Shown piece after piece: positions 25,259 through 37,000 of a stretch of DNA of 64,000 bases. The translations under genes and the position numbers were made by a program. The notes beneath the pieces are model-generated. The model was not told where the DNA came from. It was given only the letters and a program-made list of their open reading frames with translations, and did not search any database. The stretch comes from Pseudomonas sp. GD03944. Its GTDB lineage: Bacteria; Pseudomonadota; Gammaproteobacteria; Pseudomonadales; Pseudomonadaceae. The stretch's first letter is position 1. The number at the start of each line of letters is the position of its first letter. The DNA lies in NCBI RefSeq assembly GCF_029839275.1, contig NZ_JAOCAH010000013.1, positions 62,001 through 126,000 on the forward strand, given 5' to 3'.

Positions 25259-26297
25259 TTAATCACTCTCATTTTTCAACTTATCAAAGACCAAAGGGAC
25301 ACCTTCCCCTACTAACGTATCGGAAAAACTTCCTATGCGTTCGGGATAAGGATTTCTCACCCCGATATTTTGCAAAAGAATTGCCTTATTCGGATCAATT
25401 ATCGAAGCCCCAATTCGATATGGAAGAACTCCGGCTGCTAAATTTGACATCCCTAGACCAGCCGCGGTGCCAGCAAAACCAGCAAAAGCTCCGATAGCAG
25501 CTGCCTCGCCAATATTTTTACTTTCAGAATAAACATAATTATTAGTAGCTGCATTCGCCGCCCCCACCGAAGCGCCAAGCAATGCATTACCTAGCAATTT
25601 TCCTCCAGCTAAAGGATAAACCATCCCACCTGTTAGCCCGGCAATCACTGTCTGGCCTGGACGGTACTCGCCACCAACTATCAACTGGCCTAGCGCGTCA
25701 AAACCAGAGCTTATTCCACTCCCCATCAATACGGGGCGCACTCCGTAATTGACGAGTAGACCTGCACCGGAAATAGGCAACCCAGCCAACGATGCCACTC
25801 CTAAAGTGAAAGCCCGCTGATCAGCCGCTATTTGACTAGGGGTTCGCATATCGACCGTGTTCAAGGTGTACGAAAAACCCGCCGCGCAGGAAATGCATCT
25901 AGGGAACTCCAAAACATGCTGCATCTGCTGTGGCTCGGGCCGGATTCCTAGCGATCGGTCATCCCATGCATAGCCACTTGTGTTGTCAGCCACATAGCGG
26001 ATCGCATCAACGTTCGCGTCTGGCAGTATCTGAACGAAACTCTTCCCGTCCCCACCAAAAATCCATTGCCGCCCTCGTCATAGATCCCATCTGCCGTAAC
26101 CACCATGTCGGTATTAGCAAATATTCCCTCATCAGGCTTGCTGGAGCGCCTGGCTGGGTCGACGCCATCGTTAAAATAATTACGCCCGCCCTCAAAATTA
26201 TTGTGACCTTGATATGCTTTCCTTGCTGCCCCATATGTATTTTGGTCGGAAGATCGTTGGGAACAGGGGAGCTTACTTACCTCCTTTGCACCAACTA
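25259..26297 (-). pseudogene. Displaced CdiA toxin tail with frameshift (orphan module 2)
   Basis: Two overlapping reading frames give one protein-like tail of about 345 residues. The first frame opens at 26297 right after a stop (GAKEVSKLPCSQRSSDQN, NNFEGGRNYFNDGVDP, MVVTADGIYDEGGNG); around the A5 run at 26057-26061 it shifts by one base into GDGKSFVQILPDANVDAIRY and then runs to 25259. The C-terminal 200 residues are Gly/Ala-rich and hydrophobic (GLTGGMVYPLAGGKLLGNAL, AAIGAFAGFAGTAAGLGMSN), ending DTLVGEGVPLVFDKLKNESD. This resembles membrane-targeting toxin tails of large adhesins. The part from GTG 25993 could still be translated (244 aa). Whether the shift is biological or a sequencing slip in the homopolymer cannot be told here. 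Confidence 0.7.
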
Positions 26298-26303
26298 GTT
26301 AAG

Positions 26304-26576
26304 CTAGAATAACTCTATAATTTTTTTCGCTAACCATGCCTCACTTTTGTCTAGAGATATGTAGCATCCTTCGAATGAGCCGCTTGTCAAAACAAGCCTA
26401 TGCCTTGCATATTCAATAGCAACCAGAATAGAGTAAGGGCCTTGCTCACGCTTTATTTCTTCTGCATTTAGTTTTTTCAAAACAACACCAACAAACCCCT
26501 CAAAGCTTTCTTCTTCATACTCATTAAAATAGACAAAATGACCAAACTCGGAACTAGACTCAGAAAAACGATTCAT
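26304..26576 (-). CDS. Small acidic protein, probable immunity partner of orphan module 3
   Basis: 90 aa, soluble, acidic (FGHFVYFNEYEEESFEGFVG; REQGPYSILVAIEYARHRLV; KSEAWLAKKIIELF). The ATG at 26576 lies two bases after the stop of a toxin-tail remnant (26579-26581), matching the toxin-immunity spacing elsewhere in this locus. The gene is intact although its toxin is frameshifted and cut off from any CdiA body, so it may be kept for protection against siblings carrying the toxin. No family assigned. Confidence 0.6.
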   Translation of the reverse strand: MNRFSESSSEFGHFVYFNEYEEESFEGFVGVVLKKLNAEEIKREQGPYSILVAIEYARHRLVLTSGSFEGCYISLDKSEAWLAKKIIELF

Positions 26577-26578
26577 GC

Positions 26579-26874
26579 TCACATCCCCAACCCATTATTC
26601 ACGCTTGCTCTAGACGAATGGGATTTTTCGATAATTTTGCGCCACAAATCATCCCCAGAAAGACCTTGTGACGAGTATTTATTGGCGTTCTCCGAACTAT
26701 GCCCTATTGGGATCGCTCTTATTCAAAAAATCTGCCATATCTCTGTTAGAGATTAACTCTCTAGCTGTAGACCTTAAATCATTCCTCATGGCAAACGCCT
26801 GTTTAGCCTGATCTTCCAGCGACAGTCCTGCATCAACTCGACTGGGAATTTCTGCCTCTTTAGACAAGTACAGG
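26579..26874 (-). pseudogene. Toxin-tail remnant with frameshift (orphan module 3)
   Basis: Starts abruptly at the left end of the RAYT element. First frame: KEAEIPSRVDAGLSLEDQAK, QAFAMRNDLRSTARELISNR, ending at a stop near 26705; a second frame then continues NKYSSQGLSGDDLWRKIIEK and SSRASVNNGLGM to the stop at 26579. The pattern (helical RNDLRSTAR segment, then a GLSGDD..I..S motif and a terminal SVNxGLG) recalls ends of Rhs/FHA polymorphic toxins from memory, without a certain family. A one-base shift around 26700-26712 breaks it. Confidence 0.55.
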
Positions 26875-27660
26875 ACAATAGGGAACAGACCACGTTTCTA
26901 CTAGAGATCGGGCGTGACCTTGGGACGCCCAGGCTTACCTCTTGCGGCTCTCCGCCCCAACGCCGCTTCCACTTCGGCAGAAAACTTCTGGACTACCCAA
27001 TGCGTAATTCCCATTTGTCGCAGCACGTATTTGATCAACCAACCCTGGGTCTAGCTGATAGCGGAACAACTCTCTATAAGCCTCAGCCCTAAGCCCTTCA
27101 TCTCGACTCAATGCTTGGTAGAGAGGGTGTGCGCAGCACAGCACTGAGCGTTCACCCTGTGCATTGATCCGGTAGCTCGACCAGCGATATTCGGCCGGGT
27201 GTTCAACCATGCCTGCACGGATAGGATTCATCTCAATGTATCGATAGCAAGCCAAAACATATGCCTCTTCCTGCATGAGGCAAGAGCGGAAACGACCTTC
27301 CCACAGCGTCCCGCTACGGCGGTAAGTACGATTAACATACTGTACGTAGCGCTGCCCTAGCCCCTTCATCATGAGTCCTGCACTATCAGGCCTTTCAGGC
27401 GTGACCAACAAATGGACATGATTGGTCATCAGACACCAGGCATGGATCGCACATCCCTGCTTTTTCGCTTGTTCCGTCAATACATCCAGATAAAAATATA
27501 GTCCTCGTCAGCGTAAAAACAGGCTGAGCGATTATTCCCTCTCGGTATCAGATGAAGTGAAACACCTGGCAATGAAATGCGTGCTCGACGTGGCATATAG
27601 ACCTTCCCTCCATGGAATCCCATAACCCTAGACAAATAAACGTGGTCTGTCCCCTATTGT
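26875..27660. mobile_element. RAYT (REP-associated transposase) element with 23-bp inverted ends
   Basis: 786-bp element. Left end 26875-26897 and right end 27638-27660 are inverted copies of a 23-base sequence (core GACCACGTTT) with a single mismatch. Inside is one degenerate Y1/IS200-like transposase on the minus strand. The right end abuts the last sense codons of cdiI and the left end abuts a truncated toxin tail, so the element split what was once a contiguous array. No target-site duplication is evident, as expected for this family. Confidence 0.8.
26901..27596 (-). pseudogene. Frameshifted RAYT/Y1 transposase
   Basis: Three frames together give one transposase of about 231 residues. 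ATG 27596 opens PRRARISLPGVSLHLIPRGN and YADEDYIF, then one base is missing in a T run near 27497; the next frame carries the HUH-type motif NHVHLLV and YIEMNPIRAGMVEHPAEYRW to NGNYALG. A second shift near 26995 leads to KFSAEVEAALGRRAARGKPG and a stop at 26901. The middle frame alone would give 181 aa with a wrong tail. The catalytic His pair is present, but the gene is not intact, so the element is probably immobile unless helped in trans. Confidence 0.78.
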
Positions 27661-28055
27661 CTTAAAAAATAGTTACCGTCACCTTGATCAAGCAAATAAC
27701 CTTTCGAGCACATCTCTCCAAGTAAATATAAAACCTCATTCTTATCCACATATCCTCCGCATGACTCAAAGAACTGAAGCAGTCGCCAATCATCAATAAT
27801 TCTTGGCTCATCAACATACCTATGGATATCTACAACCCAATGTGGCTCACAGGATTTTTTTTCAAAACGCAAACCTGCGCCGTGTTTAACAAACCACCAT
27901 TGACGACCATCAACGAGTACTTCCCCACTAGCTGGGAAGTCAAGAAGCCATTTAAAGTCCTTAACACTGGGATATAAGGCGGAGAATTCAAGCATCAACC
28001 GGCATTGAAGCCTTACAAGGAGAAGCACAGCATTCATATCAACTGATGACTTCAC
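27654..28055 (-). CDS. cdiI: CDI immunity protein for the resident CdiA toxin
   Basis: 133 aa, soluble, no signal (LLDFPASGEVLVDGRQWWFV, HGAGLRF, PHWVVDIHRYVDEPRIIDDW, RLLQFFES). The layout recalls DUF6896-type immunity proteins from memory, not certain. The GTG at 28055 is three bases after the cdiA stop, so translation is coupled; an ATG at 28037 is an alternative. The last two codons, CAA TAG, belong to the terminal inverted repeat of the RAYT element, so the native C-terminus has been replaced or trimmed. Expected to bind and block the ParB-like toxin domain; specificity is inference from position. Confidence 0.8.
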   Translation of the reverse strand: MKSSVDMNAVLLLVRLQCRLMLEFSALYPSVKDFKWLLDFPASGEVLVDGRQWWFVKHGAGLRFEKKSCEPHWVVDIHRYVDEPRIIDDWRLLQFFESCGGYVDKNEVLYLLGEMCSKGYLLDQGDGNYFLRQ

Positions 28056-28058
28056 TTT

Positions 28059-31000
28059 TTAATCCCTCGCTCGAACTTCAGCAGCTTCTCGCATAAGCTG
28101 ATCAGCCTGTTCTCTGGTTACATTGTGCACATTGACTGGCACATTTTGAACCCCTGCTTTTGAAGCAGCCTGCACGCGATGATGCCCATCAAGAATGATC
28201 AGCTTTCCGTCCACATTAGCCGCATCGATAGGGTAGTTAGCATCATACCCATTAGCCTTCATATCCTTTGTCAATCGTTTTACATGTGCCCCAGATATTT
28301 CGTCTCGGCCCTGCCTTCCAATTAGGGACTTTGGATGCACTGCTTGTGCACCTCCGCTAACAACATCCGCCCCAACTGCTTTAGGCTCACTACCGGAGTA
28401 TCGCTGCCAATCCGGATGGTAGGGATTGGCCCTCATCTCGTCCGTGACTTTGCTAAGGCTAGCCAGCTTGGGAACCTCCGCTGCCACTTTTGGACCTGCG
28501 TTTTTTAAGAGCGTGCCTGCCATCGCTTTCCCGCCCAGCACCGGAGAAACCGAAAGCCCAACGTCTATTCCCAGCGCGGTTGTTGATGACGCATTCAGCT
28601 GAACGACGCTAGCACCCTTGCCCTGCATAATATGCAGGTTATCCAAATAAGCCCTGTAACTTAGCTCCTCCGGAAGATCCGTGACCGCATCCCAAGCTCC
28701 TTGAATATCTGTCAGGGCACAAGAAGGGCAATTGGCGGCGCCCATCAACCAGATAGCAGCCTTCGATGGCCCTGAAATCGCGCCTTCAATCGCATTTCCA
28801 AACCCGTCCTGACTACCAAGTCCCTTGGCGTTCAAAGCTTCTTGGAAAAATTTAGGGTCAGTTTTGTAGGCTAACGGATCAACCAGAGCGACATCCCGCA
28901 CCAGCGTATTCAGTGCGTCTCTATCACTGAATAGCTCTTTCAATCCCAATCTCTCGTTGTTGTATTCCGCTAAGGTGACCTGAAAGAGGCCAGACTGGCT
29001 CTGGGACAATTCCGCCCTTAAAAAACTAGTCGCCCGCGGGGTATTTCCATCGCTAATACTTAGAGCTTCGTTCCAACCCCTATCGACCATCGCCGCAGCA
29101 GAACGCAATAATTCTTCACGTGCAGCCTCTTCCGATATTCCGGCTTGAGCGGCATAACGTTTGACACGCTCATCATCGGAAGCGAACTTAATTTCATCCG
29201 GATGCAACTGCCGGTTATACGCCGTCGCGTTCTTCGCCAGTTCCACAGCCTTGGCCATATCGCCACCGGTCGCGCTCGCGGCTGCAACGCCGATCAGCTG
29301 GGATACAGCCAGTTCCAGGTTCTTGTTGCCCTTGATGGCGCCGGACAGTTGTTCGATCAGAAGTTCGTTGGCTCCTCCCACCAGGGCGCCCGTTTTGAAA
29401 TCCCCGCCGGTCGCTTCACTGAGCAAACCACCCACCACTGCATGCAGCGCGACTTTTCCAGGGCTGCCGTCATCCAGCTGGATACCGTCTACCCACTTGC
29501 CGCCAGCGAAATCGCCCACGGCATTGAATGCACCGGCCTGCAGAAGATGCTGAACCTGGTTGGTCAAGGCGCTGCGCAGGTTGTCGCCCAGGCTACCGCC
29601 CTGCAGGGCGGTTTGTGCTGCGGCCTGAACGCCGCCTTGCACCCCCAGGTAGGAACCGAACTTGGCGAGGTCGGCAGGTTTGCTCAGGTCGAATCCTTTG
29701 GTGATTCTGTTGACGTTGTCGCCCGTTACACCGAAGGCACTGTCCAGCACTCCCGCAGTAAAACCTGCGGTTACCGCTGTGGTCGCGTATCCCTTCAAGG
29801 AATCGCTGGACGTCACATCCTTAAGTACCGCCCCCAGATCACCACGGTTGTTGATCGTGCTGATGGCAGCCCCACTGGCTGCGGATGTCAGTACGGCGGA
29901 CGCCATGATGTTGCCGAGACCGGCACTGGTTGCTGCAGTGGTAGCCGTGGCCGCGCTGGCTGCAGCCATCGTAGAGCCAGCAGCGGCGTTGGTGGCGCCT
30001 GCCACGATCCCGCTCGCCACCCCCGCTGTCAGGTAGGTCACGATGATGGCGGTCACGATCATCGCCGCGCCGCCCAACCCTGAGTGGCTGTACTTGAAGC
30101 TGTCGTGCACTTCCTTGACGCGCATCCAGTCCACGTCGCCGCGCTGCTCCATTTCCTTCAGCCAGGCCAGGCCCGGATCGGCCTTGACCATGGCATCGAT
30201 GGTCTGGCCGACGGTCTGTTGATCAACCTGCTTGATGTCGATGTTCAGACCGTCCACGGCCTTGATCACGAGGTCGCCCTGGGCGATCAATTGGCTCTGT
30301 AACACGGTCTCGTCGGTGGTGCCCTTACCCTTGGCAGAGGTCCACGCCAAGCTGCTTTTGCTCTTCTCGTGGCTCTCCTGATCCAGGTCCTTCACCGCCT
30401 CGAAGGTAATGGCACCACCGCTGTTCAGCGTCAGGTCGTTGCCACTGTCCAGACGGGCGCGCTGGTAGCGTTGATCGCCTTCGCTGACCAGCGTCAGGTC
30501 ACCGCCGCTGGTAATGGAGGTGCCGACATTGCGAATGGTGGTGACTTCGTCGCGCTGGGTTTTCCTGCTGCCCCAACGCCCCTTCTTCTTCATGTCGTAG
30601 AGGTAGTAGTCGCTGTTTTGCGCACTGAGCAGGGCGAGTTGTTCGCCGGCATACAGGAAGGCGTCGTCACCGCTACGGAGATCGCTGGCCACCAGCTCCA
30701 TATCGGCGCCCGCCACCGCAATCAGGCTGCCACCGGCCCCCACTTCGGCTTGCTGCTGGCTGACGCTGGTTTCAATGCGCTGGGTCTTTTTGCCCGCGTG
30801 CTTGCGGTACGACTCGTCATGGCTTTCGTTGGCCGCAGCGGCTACCACCAGATCGCCCGCTGCCTGGAAGTTGATATCGCTGGTCGCCTGTACGCGGCTG
30901 GCAACGATGCCCAGGTCACGCCCGGCGCTGATGGCCAGGTCGCCGCCTGCCTGCAATTCGCTGGCGTGCTGCACTACCTGGTACTGGTTGCCGGTTTCTC

Positions 31001-34000
31001 GGCGCCGTTGGTAGCTGTAGCTGTCTTCCTCCCGCTGGCTGGTGATCTGCACGTCGCGCCCGGCCGCCAGGCGTCCATCACCACCGGCCTGAATCACGCT
31101 GCCCTGACTGCGAATGTCACGCCCGGCGCCAAGCGCCAGATCGTTCGCTGCTTCGATCCGCGAGGCCGCCGTCACCACGTCGGCACGGTACTGGTAGCCA
31201 CGGTCTCCACCACTGACCGTGGTAATGCTGCGCTCGTTGATGATGTCGCCAGCGCGGGCACTCAGGCTGACATCACGCCCCGCAATGATCCCGCCTGCCG
31301 CGTTGCGGATGCTGCCTTCTGCCAGCAGTTCCAGGCGATTGCCGGCCTCGATCAGGCCACGGTTATCGACATTGGCTGCTTTGGCAGTCAGGTTATTGCT
31401 CGCCCGCAGCGTGCCGCTGTTGTTCAGGTCGTTGCCACTGATCAGGGTCATGTCGCGCCCCTGAATCAGCGCGCCGTTGGCCATCAGACGGCCTTCGGCC
31501 TGGGCCAGATAGAGCACGGGCACCAGAACTTTTTCGCCCAGTACTTCCTGCTCTTCCATCCACACGATGTCGTGCGTCAGCGCCGCAACCTGGGCGGGAC
31601 TCAGGCTCACCCCCAGCGACAGGTCCAGCGCATCCTTGCTGGCGATGGCGTTGTCCATCAGGTGACGGAACATGGCTTCGTCGCTGTTTCGCCCGGCAAC
31701 AAAGCGCTGGCCAGTCCGAGCGATGATGGCTTCGCGGATCAGGCGTTGCTCGTAGAGGCCATCGCCCAGACGTTTCTGCACCTGGTCAGGGTCGTAGCCC
31801 AGTTGCCCAAGCATGTAATCGGAGTTGAGGAAACGACCCAGCTCGGTCAAGGCCGGGTTGGTTTCGATCAGGTACCTGTGGTGCCTGCCAGGAATAGCCG
31901 GGCGTTCGACACCCTGCAGACCGTTGATCGCCAGAGGCACTGTGGCCCTGGTGGGGCGGCTGGACTGATCACTACCAACACCGCCTGGCAGTGTCATCTC
32001 CTGGCCAGGATTGACCACAGCCGGTAAACGCAGATCGGTGTAGTCGCCTGCTGTACTGGCGACGGCTGCCTGGCCCGCCAGTTGGTTGATACGAAACAGG
32101 CCGTTCTGCCCGGTGGGCAGGCTGAAGCCTGGCAAGGTCAAGGGGTTGACCTGTTTATGCGCCAGATCGGGAGGCAATTGCGTGGTGATCGCCAGTAGCG
32201 GGGCGGCGCTGGCAACCACCGAGGTGTCGACATGTCTGGAGATGTCACCAACATAGGCGGTGGCGGAGCGCAGCACGCTGTTGTTGAGCTGCTCCCTGGC
32301 CGTGATATTGACCGCGCCCGCCGCCTGGACGATGGCCGACGCAACGGCACTGCCACTGACCGGTACGACATAAGAAGACTGTTCGAAGTACCCACCGGGG
32401 GCGGAACGGATCACCTGGTCACGCGAGAGCGTGGTTGGTGCGTAGTTGGGCGACGCCGGGTTGTTGTACTGGTTGAACAGGTTCGCCTGATGAATGAAGG
32501 TGTGGTAGATACCGCGGTCCCGGGTGTACACCCCGGAGCGCAGGTGCCGCTCCTCGCCACCGCCTGCACCGATGTTGTTGAACACGTCGGTATCGATACC
32601 AATGTCACCGCCGGCCGACACCGTGCTGTAGCGGTTGTCGAACATGCTGCCGCTGACGTTCAGGTCGCCGCCGGCGCCGATATGCGCGGCAGCAGAGGTG
32701 CTGCCGTCGAGGGCTACATCCTCAAAGCGCTCTACCGAGGTGAAATACCACTCGCATCCCCTGCCGTCGCAGAAATCGTCCCAGTAGACATTGATATTGC
32801 CCGACACCCGCTGCTGCTCGGTGGCGAAATGGTCGCGCTGGTTGCGCAGGGTCGCCGCCTGGATGCGCAGGTCGCCAGTGCTCTCCAGTGTCCCGGAGTT
32901 GTTGTCGACCAGGTTGGCAGGACTGCCAGGAACCTGGCCCAGAATGTCCAGATTGCCCAGGCTGTAGACATCTGCCTGGTAGTTGACGAAATCGCCCACC
33001 TGCAGCGTCATGTCTGCACCACTGAAGAGCAGACCACTCTCGTTGCTCAGGTGTGGCGTGGTGATGCGCAGGCCGGCACTGCCGCCAACGGTGCCACGGT
33101 TATCCAGTTGCGTCGCGGCTAGGCTCAGGTCGCCTACCGAGGTGAGGATGCCCTGGTTACCCAGCCGACCACTGCTGCTTATGTCAGCCAGACCACCTGC
33201 GCTGATGCGGGCGTTCTGCGACATGGCGACATCGGCTGCGCGCAGACTCAGGTCGCCGAGACTGGTCAGGCGGCCTTCGCCGCTGTATCCGCCACTGAGC
33301 GTCACGCGCAAGTCGCCATCACTGGCCAGCACGCCGTGGTTGACCCAGGTGTCGCCGCTACCGCTGAAAGCGTCGCTGGCCAACAGCTGGCCGGTGGCGG
33401 TCTGGGTGAAATGGCCCACGTTCAGCACCAGACGAGCGGCTTGTAACAGACTGCTGTTGACCCAGGTGGCGGCGCTGACGTCGAGCGCTCCGCCGGTGAC
33501 CAGACTGCCGCCGGCCGCCAGTACCTGGGCAGTGGTGAGGCCGAAGGTGCCAGAGCCCAGGTGCCGGATACGGCCATCGAGGTTATCCAGCGTGCCGACC
33601 TGAAGCAGCAGGTTCGCGTTGGCGGTCTCGATCAGACCATCACGGTTGTTCAATACTTCGATGTCGAAGCGTGTGGCACCGGCGTTGCCCAACGAACGCA
33701 GCCTGCCGCCCTGGTTATCAAGGCTGGTGGCGCGCAGCAGCATCTGGCTCGTGCTCTCGATCAGGCCGCCCTGATTATTAAGCGCACCGCCGAGGCTGAC
33801 GTCGATATCGCGGGCCGATACCTGGCCATTGGTGTTGACCATGCTGTCGGCGCGCAGCTCAAGCGCACCTTCAGCATAGAGGCCGCCGTTTCGATTATTG
33901 AATGCCTGAACCTGAATACGACTATCGCCGACGAGCGCCGAAAAATGCCCATCGGCGTTATCGAAATCGGCGCTGGTCACGCCCAGGCTACGCCCCTGCA

Positions 34001-37000
34001 CCGTACCGTCACGGTTGTCGACCAACCCGACGATGTCCAATTGCAGGTTGCCAGCCGCGCTGTCGAGTATTCCGCGCTGATTGTCCAGATTCGCCGCGCG
34101 AAGGTGCATATCGCCACCGACGCTGACCATACGACCTTGTTGGCTACTCAGATCGGTATCAGCCCGTACGCTCAGATCACCTTCACTCTGCAGGGCACCA
34201 CCGTCGTTGAGGACGCTCCGCGCTTCGACGTCCAGGCCATCTGTCTGGCTGTAGATCAACCCATCGCGACGGTTGTCCAGGCCAGCAGCAAGGCGGATCG
34301 CCAGTGCCTGACGCGCCAACAGGCTGCCTCCGTCGGCATTGTCGAGGCTGGTGGCAAACAGTGTGAGCAAGCCCTGGCTGGCCAGTTTCCCCCCACGGTT
34401 ATCGATGTGACTAGCGTCGATACGTAGCGGGCCGACGCTAGCCAGTTGCCCTTGACCGGCATTGAGCAGGTTGCCCTGCAAGGCCAGATTCAGGGCCGCA
34501 CCGCTGCTGAGCACACCGGCCGTGTTGTCCAGGCTGGTGCCGCGAACGTGCAACGCCTGGCCGGCGACGACCTGTCCTGCCTGATTGTTCGTGTCGCGGG
34601 CCTGCAGCCGCAGTTCGCCCTGGGCGCTGATCAGTGCGGCATCGCGGTTGTCCAGCTGCCCCGTGAGGGCGAGGTCGAGCGCGCCCTGGCTGGAGACGAT
34701 ACCGCCGTCACGATTGTTCAGATCAGCAGCCACAAGATGCTGATCACCCCGGCTCACGAGCGCGCCTTCGCCGTGGTTGTCCAATTGGCCACTCAGCGTC
34801 ACGTTCAACGTGCCATCCTTGCTCGACAGGGTGCCCTTGGCACTGTTGTCGAGTTGACCGCCCTCAATGTCCAGACCCTGCCAGCCAGAGATCAGACCAC
34901 CCTCGCTGTTGCGCAGGACCTCGGCTTCAAGGCCCAGGGTGTCGGCGCTGATGAGCCGTCCCTGGTCACGGTTGTCCAGGGTGGAGGCAGTCAAGCGGTA
35001 GGACTGCGAGGAGAACACTTCACCACCTTGGCGATTGTCCAAAGCCCGCAGGTTGTCGATGTTCAACGGGCCGACGGCTGAGACAAGGCCGCCGCGGTTG
35101 TCCAGCAGGCCGTCGCGCATATCCAGAGCAACACCGGCTTCGCCAATCAGAGCACCCTGGCGTTGTATGAGCTCAGCCAAACGCAGGTACAGATCGCCCT
35201 TGGCCGAGACTTCGCCTTTATTGCTGGAATCAAGGGTATTGGCGGTCAGGTCGAGGGTGGCGCCGCTGGTAATCAGCCCTCCCTGATTGTCGACCGACAT
35301 GGCCTCGAGCCGCAGGCCATCCCGCGTTCTTAGCACACCGTTCTGATTGCCCAGAACGCCGAGCTGCGCCTTCAGGTGTGCTTCAGCGAGGATTTGTCCA
35401 CCCCCGTTGTGCAGCGCCTCGCTGGTCAGTTCCATCCCTGCGCCGCTGGCGAGCAGTCCAGCCTGTGTGTTGTTCAGCGTCGTGCTGTCCAGCCGCAACG
35501 TGGTACCTGCCGACAGTGTGCCGCTAGCCCGGTTGTCCAGCTCGTGGACCTGTACATCGAGCTCACGCCCACTGGTGATGATGCCGCCCTCGCTGTTGTC
35601 CAGCGTGGCGCTGACGATGCCGACCCGGTTCGTGCTGGAGATTTCCCCGCCACGGTTGTCGACGCTGTCGACCGAAAGATCGATGGCCTCACCCGCCGCA
35701 ACCCGCCCACCACGGCCGTTGTCGAGCCTGTCGCCCTGCACGCTGAGTACACCCAGGCTGGCCAGTTCACCTCCCTGCTGGTAAAGCTCGCCGACACGCA
35801 ATGACAGGTCGCCCTTGCCGACGATCCGCCCTTGAGTGGCGTTGTCTACGCGCTCCGCGCTCAGGCTGAGTCGCGTGCCAGCGGACAGCAGGCCGGCGTC
35901 ACGGTTGTCGAGATAGGTGACGTCCACATGCGCCGCGCCACTGCTGTCGATCACACCACGCCCGCTATTGTCGACGCGCCCCGCGCCCAGGCTCAGGTCA
36001 TCCGTTGCGAGTAGACGCCCGCCACGGTTGTCCACCTGGGCGGCTTGCATGGAAAGGCGACTGTTGCCGATCAAGGTGCCATCGGCGCTATTGTCCAGCA
36101 GCCCATCGACCTGGACCGCCAGCACACCCTGGCTGGTCAACGTGCCCTGGGCGCTGTTGTCCAGACTTCCAGCACGCACCTCCAGCCTTGCAGACGAGGC
36201 GACAAGACCCTGGGTATTGCGCAGCCTGCTGGCGTCAACGCTCGCACCCTGCTCGCCGACCAGCCGCCCCTTGCGGTTGTCCACTTCATCGCCAACGATC
36301 CGCAGTTTGCCCTGGCTGGAGACTTCACCCTCCCGATTAGCCAGCGTCTCGGTATGCAGCGTTACAGCCCGGCCGGCGGATACCAGGCCGCTATCTGCAT
36401 TGTCCAGATGGCGGGTATGGACCTGTATTTCGTCACGGGCCAGGATGCGGCCGCCGCGGTTATCCAACGTATCCGCCTGAACACGGGTCGCTGCCTGACC
36501 ACCGAGTGCCCCGCCCTGATTGTCCAGCGAGTGCCTTGCCTGCACCTGCAAGTCGCGACTGGCAAGCACGCGACCGGTATTACGCAACGTGCCGCCTTTC
36601 AGGCTGACATCCCCAAGGGTGTTGCGACTGTTGTCCGTCGCTACGCCGGCCTCGACGATGCCGCTGTTGTCGATGCTTCCAGCCTCTGCCGTGATAGAGC
36701 CGGCGGCTGCGAGACTCTTCTGGTTGCTGAGCCTGTCGACGCTCTCAATGACCACATTACCGGCGGCATAGGCCGGCCCGCTTAGCTCGACACTACGCCC
36801 TGCCACCGACAGGTTTTCGCTGGCTGCCGTACGCGCCAGGCTCAGGTGTCCATTGGCATCAATCCGAATATCCCCGGCACTGGCCGCCATGTCTCCGGCG
36901 AGCTTCACACCGACACCGGCTTCGGTGCCGACCAGGCGGATGGCACCGGCATACATGCCGCCCAGGGCGCTGCTGTCGATCGCCAGCAGTGGCTTGTCGC

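Noticed and set aside
26935..27480. 181-aa transposase as an intact gene
   Set aside because: It lacks the conserved N-terminus and has a wrong C-terminus; both are found in other frames next to it.
29145..36785. Several 200-550 codon plus-strand frames inside cdiA
   Set aside because: All mirror the FHA repeats of cdiA; no start signals or domains.
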